Source: an uncultured Bacilli bacterium
GTDB taxonomy: Bacteria > Bacillota_I > Bacilli_A > RF39 > UBA660
Reading direction: 5' to 3'
Assembly (NCBI GenBank): GCA_947632595.1
Contig: CANRPY010000012.1
Span: 1 to 38,805, forward strand
DNA length: 38,805 nt
Positions 17,604 to 26,585 of the stretch are shown here, piece by piece (the first letter of the stretch is position 1; the number at the start of each line of letters is the position of its first letter). A model generated the notes under the pieces. It worked only from the letters and a program-made list of their open reading frames with translations, was not told where the DNA came from and ran no database searches. The translations under genes were made by a program, and so were the position numbers.

Positions 17604-20442
17604 AGGATTAATTGGGGTTATTTGTGTTTTAATTTCTTTTTGCTTACTAATGCAATTCAGTTACGCTTACGAAACTGATGGAAACGGCTATTGTAAAAAA
17701 GATGATAAAGAATTCAACTTTGATTTTTATAAGGGATTATTTGGAATAACTGAAGATACCTCTAATTATACTATCGTTCGTCAATGTGGTGATGATTATA
17801 GTGATGTTAGAGATATTCCTCTGTATGTTAGCGGAAAAAGTAATGTTTCTAGCATCAGTGGAGATGAACATGATGGTAAGACTTGGTTATCATGTTCTGA
17901 CCATTCTGATCTTAGCACTTTAGTTGTTAGTCCATCTAGTGATGGAGATGTAACTATTTCTCTTAGTACAAATGAGGGTACGGAGGTTAAAGCTTATTCT
18001 AAAGATCCTAATAGTTGTAAATTACTTAATCCTTCATTTGAGGTTTCTTTTGAAAATACGTCACCTTCTTACCATAGTGTTCCTGTTCCAACACCTAATT
18101 ATGAAGCCTATGTTGGTGGGCAACATATTGATTGTGATACGAATACTGTTTTAGTAAATGCTATTACAGGGGAAAGAGTTCCTATTACAAATCCATCTTT
18201 TGAATATAGTTTTTGTGAATCTAAGAAAAGAGCTATAAGTGAAGGAAACTCTTATGATGGTGACGAAGTTAAAAGCAAGAAAAATACTTTTAAGTGTGAC
18301 TATACTCAAGTAGTAACTAGTGAGGAACAAAAGGAAGGAGAAGATTACTTTACAAATCTTCATTCGACTTATGCTGTAAAAGTAACAGAATCCAATCCTC
18401 AAAAGTATGTTTATCATTATTCTCCTAATCACGTAAAAGAAGTTTCTGCTACTTGTAAAATCACTTGTCAAGAAGCAGTTGATGTACAATATGGTCCTCC
18501 TGTAGTATCTCGTGCTGGAATGTGTTTTGAATACACGGTTCGAGTTACTAGTAGGGTTTCATGCGGTATGACTACTCCTCCTCCAGTACCAGATCCTGTT
18601 CCGAAAAAATATTGTACTCCTAATCCTGTATGTTCGCATGGATCCGGTACATATGAACAAGGAGGACCTAATGATGACTTTGATGCTTGTATCAAAAATT
18701 GCGATGGAGGAAAGTATTCAAAAAAATGTTCAAATAAATGTTATCAACAAGTTTATGGATCTATATCTGCAAGTGCCAAGGTAAATTCAACATATTTTGA
18801 TTCATTATCTGCATCAAAATTGAAAAGTAGCAGTGTAATTTTTGGTAACCAACTAGATTATAGTAATGGTGCTAATTTATGTCAGGGATATTACGATAAT
18901 CAAAATGGAATAATTAAATGGATTGGAACAAGTAATGGTGGTAAAACTCCTGGTAGATGGTATTGTGAAAATAATTATAGATGGACTAGACATACTGAAG
19001 GTTCATGTGGGGGCTATGGAGTTTATGAAAAGGATGGGTTCTTTAGACAAACAAAAGATTCTGGTTATTGTCATGATGGATGTTCTTGGAATAATTGTCG
19101 TGGAGATGTATATTTAAATCCATCTTATACTGTTAATGGTGAGACTTTTAGCATGGAAAAAGATCAGAAAGCTAATGAAGCAGCTTATCAATCATTAATT
19201 GATGAATGTAGTGCAAAAGCTACTTGTTCTACAACGGAAGCTACATTTACAATTAGTGCAGATGTTAATCGTAGTGGTAGTAAGGTTACTTATGATTTCC
19301 CATATTCTACAAAGAAAGATACTATTACACATTTTAATAATGATATAGTTGCTTCTACTCAGAATAACAAAGATACAACATTATTGCCTGATTATCCAAA
19401 ACAATATAATGGTTTATGGGGATGCTATCGTGATGGATCATTATTACCTGGAGATTTAGGTACTGGTACTGATCGTTATCGTTCTACTTGGTCTTTCCCA
19501 ACGACATGGATGAATGCTAAAACAGGTGAGATTTCTTATACTTCTCAATGTTCTATATATACTGATGATAATTGTTCTTGGGCACCTCAAGAGAATCTTT
19601 TCTGTATACCGGGTGATGCAAGCAATGTAAATGTTAAATATTGGTCTGTTTATAGATTAAAAGAAGCTTCACAATTAGGATATGATTTCTCTACGTTTGA
19701 TGAAAAATATGATGAAATTTGTCATTATAGTTCAACTCCTACATCTTATCGTGTTGCAGGAATGACTGCTGTAGATGAATCCGATATTACATGGAATATT
19801 CATGCTAAAACAACTAAGTTTGGATATTTTGATTGGAACTTTAATATTGATTGTTTCTATGCAATAAATGATGATCCATTATGTGGAGATACGTGTTGTG
19901 AAAAAGGGACTTGTGAGACTCCTCCTACTATAAAAAAGGAATGTACTGTTGATGATGAGCCTCGTATTAGACCTACTGATCTAGAAGACATGTTCCCAGA
20001 TGAGAAGGGTGCTGCAACGGATTCTGAGACAACAGGAAGAATTCCTGGTTATAACTGGTCTGGATATGCTATTAATAATAAGAATGAAAGTTATAAGAGC
20101 AATCCTGTTGAATATATGAAGAATTTACAGAGAACTGCACGTGAAGCTAAGAGTAGTGGTACTGCTATTTATTCTAATGATAATTTGGATTATGAATTTA
20201 TTCTTTATCCTTCTACTCTTCGTAAGATGAGAAAAGATGGAGTTAATCTTGGTGGTTCGAATAACTACGCTGCTTTTGAAGATAGTGATTTCTTGTTTAA
20301 TAAAGAAACTGGAATTATTCGATATAGAAGTACAAAAATCAGAAATTTAGGTACGGACAATAAGATTCCTAATGGTAATCAAATTTATTGTAATAATATG
20401 TTTAACTGGAATACTACTGAATGTGATGATGTCCATGAATAA
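17581..20442 (+). CDS. Large secreted Cys-rich protein, unknown function
   Basis: Signal peptide MKQKKMLKGLIGVICVLISFCLLMQFSYAYE; ~38 Cys in mature region by hand count; no TM or LPXTG at C-terminus; 23-nt overlap with sortase gene. Confidence 0.8.
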   Translation: MKQKKMLKGLIGVICVLISFCLLMQFSYAYETDGNGYCKKDDKEFNFDFYKGLFGITEDTSNYTIVRQCGDDYSDVRDIPLYVSGKSNVSSISGDEHDGKTWLSCSDHSDLSTLVVSPSSDGDVTISLSTNEGTEVKAYSKDPNSCKLLNPSFEVSFENTSPSYHSVPVPTPNYEAYVGGQHIDCDTNTVLVNAITGERVPITNPSFEYSFCESKKRAISEGNSYDGDEVKSKKNTFKCDYTQVVTSEEQKEGEDYFTNLHSTYAVKVTESNPQKYVYHYSPNHVKEVSATCKITCQEAVDVQYGPPVVSRAGMCFEYTVRVTSRVSCGMTTPPPVPDPVPKKYCTPNPVCSHGSGTYEQGGPNDDFDACIKNCDGGKYSKKCSNKCYQQVYGSISASAKVNSTYFDSLSASKLKSSSVIFGNQLDYSNGANLCQGYYDNQNGIIKWIGTSNGGKTPGRWYCENNYRWTRHTEGSCGGYGVYEKDGFFRQTKDSGYCHDGCSWNNCRGDVYLNPSYTVNGETFSMEKDQKANEAAYQSLIDECSAKATCSTTEATFTISADVNRSGSKVTYDFPYSTKKDTITHFNNDIVASTQNNKDTTLLPDYPKQYNGLWGCYRDGSLLPGDLGTGTDRYRSTWSFPTTWMNAKTGEISYTSQCSIYTDDNCSWAPQENLFCIPGDASNVNVKYWSVYRLKEASQLGYDFSTFDEKYDEICHYSSTPTSYRVAGMTAVDESDITWNIHAKTTKFGYFDWNFNIDCFYAINDDPLCGDTCCEKGTCETPPTIKKECTVDDEPRIRPTDLEDMFPDEKGAATDSETTGRIPGYNWSGYAINNKNESYKSNPVEYMKNLQRTAREAKSSGTAIYSNDNLDYEFILYPSTLRKMRKDGVNLGGSNNYAAFEDSDFLFNKETGIIRYRSTKIRNLGTDNKIPNGNQIYCNNMFNWNTTECDDVHE

Positions 20443-20456
20443 GGAGGTTTTAAGAT

Positions 20457-20954
20457 ATGAATAAAGGTATTTTAGCGGTTGGAATTATCTTACTTGCTTT
20501 GATTGCTTTAAATTTATTAAATGTATTAAATAATTATTCTACTGGTAGTGAGTTAGATTATTATCTATTGAAGGAAACTACAGATGCTGCTATGCTGGAT
20601 GCTGTTGATTCTTACTATTATAAAACATGTGGCCTATATCGTATCGATAAAGAAAAATTCGCTGAGAGTTTTCTTTATCGATTCGCCACGAATGTGGATG
20701 CTTCTAGAGGTTATAAAGTAGGTTTCTATGATATTAATGAAGTACCTCCTAAAGTTAGTGTTAAAATTGATTCTTTAACTACACTTGGTTTTAATCAAAG
20801 AGATGGTGATGAAGCTACAGCTGCTACTATTTCTACTAGTTATGATGCTATTTTAGAGTCTAATGCAATCTCAAATGTTGATACAGAAATTAATTTAAAA
20901 TCAAAATCTGAAGCTTGTATGAAGTTAAATAACTTGTTATCAGGTAAAGAATAA
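20457..20954 (+). CDS. Small single-pass exported protein, possible TadE/TadF-like minor pilin
   Basis: N-terminal TM followed by LKETTDAAMLDAVDSYYYKTCGLYRIDKEKFAESFLYRF; located between Cys-rich protein and CpaB-like gene; RBS AAGGAGG. Confidence 0.65.
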   Translation: MNKGILAVGIILLALIALNLLNVLNNYSTGSELDYYLLKETTDAAMLDAVDSYYYKTCGLYRIDKEKFAESFLYRFATNVDASRGYKVGFYDINEVPPKVSVKIDSLTTLGFNQRDGDEATAATISTSYDAILESNAISNVDTEINLKSKSEACMKLNNLLSGKE

Positions 20955-20972
20955 TTTATAAGGAGGATAAAA

Positions 20973-21785
20973 ATGGGAAATTTAACGACTGGTATTCGTA
21001 AGTTTTTGCAAAATAAAAATACGGTTACTGTAGTAGGTGTTGTACTTTGTATCTTTGTTATTTATTTTGCTTATACAATGCGTATTAAAAGTTCTATTAA
21101 TCCAATTACTGTTCCTTATGCTGCAGAACAAATTCCTGCAGGAACGCAGATTACAGAAGGAATGATAGCTACTAGACAAGTTCCACCTTCTATGCTAGAA
21201 GGAGATGTTATCACTAATATGGGTGAGATAGTAGATAAATATTCTGCTGCTGATGTTGTTATTCCAGAAGGAAGTTTGTTCTATAAAAGAGCAGTTGTTG
21301 AAAAAGAACAATTACCTGCAAATATCATTTTGCAATATCCAAAAGGATATGTTTTATATAACTTAGCTGTTGATACAACAAGTACTTATGGTAACTCTGT
21401 TTATCCAGGTAATTATATTGATATTTATTTAAAAGCTGTTAATAAAATTAATGATAATGATCCTAATGCTTTAACAAGAGATGCTGATAAAATTATGTTA
21501 GGTAAATTACTTGCTAATATTGAAGTTTTGGCTGTTAAGGATAGTTCTGGAAAAGCTGTTTTCCAAAATATTGATGAAAATAGAACACCATCTATGGTTG
21601 TATTTGCTTTACCAGAAGAATATTACATTTTACTTAAAAAGGCAGAATTTATGAGATCTTATGATACTTCATTGATTCTAGTTCCAACAAATGAAAGTTT
21701 AAAAGATGAGCCTGCTGATCTTGAGGTTAGTAGTGATCAATTAAAAGATTGGATTAATGAAAATACTGTTTGGACAGAGAATTAA
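20973..21785 (+). CDS. CpaB-like SAF-domain pilus assembly protein
   Basis: N-terminal TM; PVPYAAEQIPAGTQITEGMIATRQVPPSMLEGD; VVIPEGSLFYKRAVV; SVYPGNYIDIYL; immediately upstream of cpaF-like gene. Confidence 0.85.
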   Translation: MGNLTTGIRKFLQNKNTVTVVGVVLCIFVIYFAYTMRIKSSINPITVPYAAEQIPAGTQITEGMIATRQVPPSMLEGDVITNMGEIVDKYSAADVVIPEGSLFYKRAVVEKEQLPANIILQYPKGYVLYNLAVDTTSTYGNSVYPGNYIDIYLKAVNKINDNDPNALTRDADKIMLGKLLANIEVLAVKDSSGKAVFQNIDENRTPSMVVFALPEEYYILLKKAEFMRSYDTSLILVPTNESLKDEPADLEVSSDQLKDWINENTVWTEN

Positions 21786-21820
21786 TCAAAGAATAAAAAG
21801 ATAAAAAGGGATGTGAGTAT

Positions 21821-23470
21821 ATGAACGAAAACATATTTGATAAGTTAGACTTTGGACCATTTCGTTCCTTGTTAGATAATGATGATATTACCGATATTTC
21901 TTATGATAATAATGGACAAATATGGATTCGTTCTTTAACTCAAGGTTCTATGAGAGTAGAGATCGAGGGAGCTACTCCTGAATTTGTTGAAAAGCTTGCT
22001 TTCCAATGTTCTAACGTAATGGGTACAACATTTAATAATGCAAAACCATTTTTGGATGCTGAATCTGCTGAATTACGTATGAACTTCGTACATCAGTCTA
22101 TTGCAACAAATGGAATTGCTCTCGTTATTCGTAAAACTCCCGCCAAGATAAGACTTAATAAAGATAAGTTACTTGCCGAGGATTATTTTACGGAATCTAT
22201 TCATGATTTTTTAATTAGATGTGTACAGGGACATTGTAATATTATGGTTGCTGGAGAAACTGGTTCTGGTAAAACAGAGTTTGTTAAGTATTTGGCTTCT
22301 CATACAGCTACGAATGAAAAGATTATTACAATTGAAGATACTTTGGAATTACACTTGGATAAAATTTATCCACAACGTGATATTGTTGCGATGAAGACTA
22401 ATAATGTTGCTAGTTATTCTGATGTATTGGTTACTTGTATGCGTCAAAATCCTAAATGGATTTTATTATCAGAGGTTCGTTCTGCTGAAGCTGTTTCGGC
22501 TGTACGTAACTCTATTTCATCAGGACACAATATTTTATCAACCATTCATGCGGATAAAGCATCTGCTATTCCGTATCGTCTTTACTCCTTAATGGAGACT
22601 GATCTTGATGTTAATCAGTTTTTAACAACGATTTATCGTTATATTCAAATTGGTGTCCATATTAAGGCATTTTATAGTAAAGAATATGGTAAATTTCATC
22701 GTGAATTAGATGAGGTTGCTGAATTCTATGTTGATGATAATAATGTTCCTCAATCAAGAATTATTTATCAAAAACAAATGGGCAAAATGATGATGTGTAA
22801 ACCTAGTGCTCATTTGGTTGAATATTTAGAGAATCAAAATATACAAGTACGTGACATTATTGAAGGATTACCAGATGAATTACCATTAGTGGAAGCTAGT
22901 GATGATTTTGTAAAGGAAGAAGCTACTACTTCTCCAAGTTCTGAGTCTTCTGTTTCTACAGAGACTCCATCTGAGAAAAAAGAGGAGGAAGGACCTGTTC
23001 TTGTTTCTAGTGAGGAAGCAACAACTTCTAATGTTCCTGGTGCTAAACCAGATGAACAAGTTGTTCCTGTAACAGGTGCAGAAGTTGGACAAGCAGAATC
23101 TACTCCAGTTCTTTCTTCAAATGGAAATGTTCAACTTGGTGCTCAAGTTGTTTCTACTGCACTTCCTACCTTGGAAGCTGCTGATCCTGGTGTTATTGCT
23201 GCTGTACAACAGGTTCCTGTTAGTGCGCCTCAGGTTGTTATTCCTCAAGCAACACAACCTGCGGCTTTAACACCTCAACCAAGTGTTGTTCCACAACCAA
23301 GTCCAGTAGCTCCAACGCCTGTTCCACAAGCTGGTGCTGTTCTTCCACAGCAAGCTGTTGCCTCTCAACCAGTGATTCCTCAGACTGTTCCACAACAGTC
23401 TGCAACGGGAGGAGTTCCACAAGTTACAAGTAATCCTGTCATTCCTAATGTTGGCCGTTTAGATGGGTAG
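21821..23470 (+). CDS. CpaF/TadA-type secretion ATPase with long P/Q/V-rich C-terminal extension
   Basis: Walker A MVAGETGSGKTEF; ITIEDTLELHL; WILLSEVRSAEA; SGHNILSTIHAD; tail from ~22906 low-complexity. Confidence 0.93.
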   Translation: MNENIFDKLDFGPFRSLLDNDDITDISYDNNGQIWIRSLTQGSMRVEIEGATPEFVEKLAFQCSNVMGTTFNNAKPFLDAESAELRMNFVHQSIATNGIALVIRKTPAKIRLNKDKLLAEDYFTESIHDFLIRCVQGHCNIMVAGETGSGKTEFVKYLASHTATNEKIITIEDTLELHLDKIYPQRDIVAMKTNNVASYSDVLVTCMRQNPKWILLSEVRSAEAVSAVRNSISSGHNILSTIHADKASAIPYRLYSLMETDLDVNQFLTTIYRYIQIGVHIKAFYSKEYGKFHRELDEVAEFYVDDNNVPQSRIIYQKQMGKMMMCKPSAHLVEYLENQNIQVRDIIEGLPDELPLVEASDDFVKEEATTSPSSESSVSTETPSEKKEEEGPVLVSSEEATTSNVPGAKPDEQVVPVTGAEVGQAESTPVLSSNGNVQLGAQVVSTALPTLEAADPGVIAAVQQVPVSAPQVVIPQATQPAALTPQPSVVPQPSPVAPTPVPQAGAVLPQQAVASQPVIPQTVPQQSATGGVPQVTSNPVIPNVGRLDG

Positions 23471-23482
23471 AGGAGGGATGCT

Positions 23483-24385
23483 ATGTATATTGAAGAGTTA
23501 ATTATTATTATTGTATTTGTTGTTGGTATTTATCTATATCGTAATTATAAAGGTGAAAACGTAGGTAAATATGTACTAGGGCAAGTACAAGGTATGTATG
23601 AAAAATTTGCTCCTTATTCTTTCCAAGTTGTTCGTGAAAAAACAAAACAATTAGGACAAGAATATACTGTTAGGCAGTATACTATGCAGGTAGTACTATT
23701 TGCTGGATTTGCGGGAGTTGTTTCTTATTTATACTTTTATAATTTAATTATTAGTGTTATATATGCTGTTGTTGCTGTTTCTTTTGTTCCTTATTTAGCA
23801 TATCTAAGATGTAAAAAAGTATATTCAGAATTTATCTTTGAGCAAATTCAAGTATATACTTCTAATACAATTATGGAATTTGGTACTACACAATCTTTTG
23901 TAAAAGCACTAGAGGGTGTTGCTAATTCTGGAGTATTAGAGGATCCTGTTCTTTCTGATGTTAGACAAATGATTAGTATGTCATATGATAATGGTACCAT
24001 TGATGAAGCTCTTGACTATATGAGTAAATTATATCCTTACTATATTGTTAAGAATATGCATCAATTATTCTTACAAATTACAAAAGAGGGTGCTCGTGAT
24101 TCTGCAGACTCTCTTGAAAATATGCAATTAGATATTGATATGCTTGTTGAGAGTGTATATCGAGATAGAATTGAGAGAGCAACTTTCCATAAATCATTTG
24201 TTCAATTTGGTATTATGCTTTACTTACTTGTCATGTTAGTTCAATACTTATTAGGACGAGATACTTATTTACAATTACTTGAAAAATGGTACGTTCAATT
24301 TTTAATGCATGGTGTTTTAATTGTTAATACTTTCTTCTTGGTTAAGGGAGAAAAATATTATTATGAGAATGTAGGTGCGGAATAA
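23483..24385 (+). CDS. TadB-like T2SSF-domain membrane protein
   Basis: TM pair, soluble T2SSF-like segment (VLSDVRQMISMSYDNGTIDEALDYMSK...), C-terminal TM pair; follows CpaF. Confidence 0.8.
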   Translation: MYIEELIIIIVFVVGIYLYRNYKGENVGKYVLGQVQGMYEKFAPYSFQVVREKTKQLGQEYTVRQYTMQVVLFAGFAGVVSYLYFYNLIISVIYAVVAVSFVPYLAYLRCKKVYSEFIFEQIQVYTSNTIMEFGTTQSFVKALEGVANSGVLEDPVLSDVRQMISMSYDNGTIDEALDYMSKLYPYYIVKNMHQLFLQITKEGARDSADSLENMQLDIDMLVESVYRDRIERATFHKSFVQFGIMLYLLVMLVQYLLGRDTYLQLLEKWYVQFLMHGVLIVNTFFLVKGEKYYYENVGAE

Positions 24386-25188
24386 TGGAGATACTAATTG
24401 TAGGAGCTATTATTATGTTTATCCTTATTTATAATAATACAATTGATAAGGATAAGTTTTTTGCAGATAATCAAAAATATTTGGAAGCTTTAAAAGAAGA
24501 TGATTATCAATTTTTAGTATATGCCAGATATGGAGAAGATGTAGATATTGATCAATTGTATTCCAAGAGAATTACAATGGGATTTGTTGCATTTTTGTTT
24601 GTATTGGTATTATCTATTTCTAATAACAATTCAGCAGAAATTATTAATGCTTCCTTTTTCTTAAATTTAGTTGTTTCTTTAGTTGCTGCTTATTTTATTT
24701 TCAAAATTCCTTATTTTCAATTAAAAGGTTATTATAAGCAACATTTACAAGAAATTGATATTATGCTTCCATACTATTTGAAGAGTTTGGAAATTTTGAT
24801 TCAACATTATACGGTTCCTGTTGCAATTGGTAAATCTATTGCAGATGCTCCGGATATTTTTAAACCAGGATTACGTAAAATGATTGATCGAATTAATTCT
24901 GGAGATTCATCTGTTGATCCTTATATGGAATTTGCAAATGATTATCCAGTACGAGATTCCATGCGTATGATGAGATTGTTATATCGTCTTGGAATTGGTT
25001 CTCAAGAGAGAAAACAAGAAAGATTGATGATGTTTTCTAAAACAGTTTCTTCTTTGCAAAATAAAGCAAGAGAGACAAAATATAAAGAACGTCTTAACCA
25101 TATGGAAGGGCAAACCATGATTATGTTATGCTGTACTGGTGTTGGTATTATGGTAGTTATCTTGGTCTCTATGATGATGATGTTCTAA
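24385..25188 (+). CDS. TadC-like T2SSF-domain membrane protein
   Basis: Overlaps upstream gene by 1 nt (TAATG); TM pair, FKPGLRKMIDRINSGDSSVDPYMEFANDYPVRDSMRMMRLLYRLGIG, C-terminal TM. Confidence 0.8.
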   Translation: MEILIVGAIIMFILIYNNTIDKDKFFADNQKYLEALKEDDYQFLVYARYGEDVDIDQLYSKRITMGFVAFLFVLVLSISNNNSAEIINASFFLNLVVSLVAAYFIFKIPYFQLKGYYKQHLQEIDIMLPYYLKSLEILIQHYTVPVAIGKSIADAPDIFKPGLRKMIDRINSGDSSVDPYMEFANDYPVRDSMRMMRLLYRLGIGSQERKQERLMMFSKTVSSLQNKARETKYKERLNHMEGQTMIMLCCTGVGIMVVILVSMMMMF

Positions 25189-25211
25189 CTATGTAAAGTT
25201 ATCTATTTTTA

Positions 25212-25240
25212 TTGTTATTTATTTTAAGTTTTGTTATAAT
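25212..25240 (+). promoter_or_regulatory. Putative sigma-A promoter dedicated to the 49-aa pilin candidate
   Basis: TTGTTA -17 bp- TATAAT, 37 bp upstream of ATG 25278. Confidence 0.65.
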
Positions 25241-25277
25241 TTAATTGTATGATATGAAAGGATAGGTGATTATATAA

Positions 25278-25427
25278 ATGAAAGCTGCTACTGGTGAATT
25301 AAATTTAACTGTTATTACTTTAATAGCCATTGCTGCTGTTATTGCTTTCTTCTGGGTTATGTGGCCTGGTATTCAAAAATCAATTAATTCCCAATGGAAT
25401 AATCTTTCTACTTATAAAGGTGACTAG
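25278..25427 (+). CDS. 49-aa Flp-like pilin candidate (not in supplied ORF track)
   Basis: ATG...TAG translates to MKAATGELNLTVITLIAIAAVIAFFWVMWPGIQKSINSQWNNLSTYKGD; G|E junction followed by ~20-residue hydrophobic helix; RBS-like AGGATAGGTGAT; directly downstream of TadB/TadC. Confidence 0.75.
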   Translation: MKAATGELNLTVITLIAIAAVIAFFWVMWPGIQKSINSQWNNLSTYKGD

Positions 25428-25480
25428 ATTCTCTTTTTTGTAATTGTTCATTAGGAGTTTATATTTGTTTTATAAAAATA

Positions 25481-25507
25481 AGGAGTCATTCTGTATAGAA
25501 GACTCCT
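25481..25507 (+). terminator. Intra-locus hairpin (partial terminator or mRNA stabiliser) after pilin candidate
   Basis: AGGAGTC-a-TTCT-GTAT-AGAA-GACTCCT: 11 bp stem with one bulged A and tetraloop; weak U-tract. Confidence 0.5.
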
Positions 25508-25550
25508 ATATGTGTATTTTAGGCTGGCATTTTAGTAGGAGGTCTGATTT

Positions 25551-26000
25551 ATGAAAGAGGCATATGGTGGAATATTTAATGTTCTTTATATTTCTATTTT
25601 TTTGGTAATTGTAATTGGTGTTTTAGGGCTTGTTGTTTCCTATACGAAAGCTTTTAAGATGAAAAATGCAATTATTGCTACTATTGAAGAATATGAGGGT
25701 TCTGGATGTTATCCTGAGGTGACCCATGGAATAAATGATACTTCATGTCGAAGAGAAATTGAGAGAAAGGCAAAGCAACTTGCGTATAGTCCTCCTAATT
25801 TGAACTGTTCTAGTGATTTGTATCAATCTGAATATTATTGTTATTCTATTGATGAATATAAAAAAGATGATGGGTGGTATGCAACAGTTACTGTTGTTAC
25901 ACAGGTGGACATTAGTTTCCCTATTGTTGAAAAAATAATGGGATTTCGTATCTTTCAAGTTGCTGGAGACACAGAAGAAATTAAACTTATGTATAAATAG
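25551..26000 (+). CDS. Single-pass pilin-like/TadE-like protein, paralog A
   Basis: N-terminal TM then SYTKAFKMKNAIIATIEEYEGSGC...; shares pattern with 26021 ORF; RBS AGGAGG. Confidence 0.65.
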   Translation: MKEAYGGIFNVLYISIFLVIVIGVLGLVVSYTKAFKMKNAIIATIEEYEGSGCYPEVTHGINDTSCRREIERKAKQLAYSPPNLNCSSDLYQSEYYCYSIDEYKKDDGWYATVTVVTQVDISFPIVEKIMGFRIFQVAGDTEEIKLMYK

Positions 26001-26020
26001 TTTTTGAGTGGTGATTTATA

Positions 26021-26503
26021 ATGAATGAAGGTGTAGGTAGTACTCCAATTATTGTTATCATTGTGGTTTTTATTGCAATCGTATCAGGTTATATGGCATA
26101 TAATGTTAATTACACAAAGGCTTTTCGAATGAAAAATAAAATTATTGCTGTATATGAGCATTATGATGGAGCATGCGGAAGTGAATGTAGTAAGGAAATT
26201 AGGGAATATGCTAAAAAAATAGGATATGATGCCAGAAACCAATTAAGCCAAAGCGCTTGTGAAAAAAGTTATTTTAAGCCATCAGGATCTGAAGTTTTTT
26301 ATAAAGAAGATGGTTCTTATTGTTTATATAGAATGAAAGTTCCGTTGCAGAAACATGGAAACTCTACTGTTATCGATGATACAGAAGATAAATACTACTA
26401 TCGAATTTTAACTAGAATTAATATTAGTATTCCTATTATTACGAATGTTTTTGATTTACGTTTTTTAAATGTTACTGGGGATACCAAATCACTTGGCAAG
26501 TAG
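26021..26503 (+). CDS. Single-pass pilin-like/TadE-like protein, paralog B
   Basis: N-terminal TM then NYTKAFRMKNKIIAVYEHYDGACG...EIREYAKKIGY; shares pattern with 25551 ORF. Confidence 0.65.
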   Translation: MNEGVGSTPIIVIIVVFIAIVSGYMAYNVNYTKAFRMKNKIIAVYEHYDGACGSECSKEIREYAKKIGYDARNQLSQSACEKSYFKPSGSEVFYKEDGSYCLYRMKVPLQKHGNSTVIDDTEDKYYYRILTRINISIPIITNVFDLRFLNVTGDTKSLGK

Positions 26504-26533
26504 TTTCTTTATAAGTGTTTTTTTACTTAATAA

Positions 26534-26563
26534 TTGACAAATCTTTATCATTAATATTATAAT
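26534..26563 (+). promoter_or_regulatory. Strong sigma-A promoter of VirB2-like gene
   Basis: Consensus TTGACA -18 bp- TATAAT. Confidence 0.75.
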
Positions 26564-26585
26564 TAATTAAGAAGGAGTGGTAGTA

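Noticed and set aside
18151-18695. Minus-strand ORFs inside the Cys-rich protein gene
   Set aside because: Antisense to a well-supported long CDS with signal peptide and RBS; no motif or RBS.
23076-23420. Out-of-frame ORFs over the CpaF tail
   Set aside because: Leu/Phe- or Glu/Val-rich shadow frames of the low-complexity tail.
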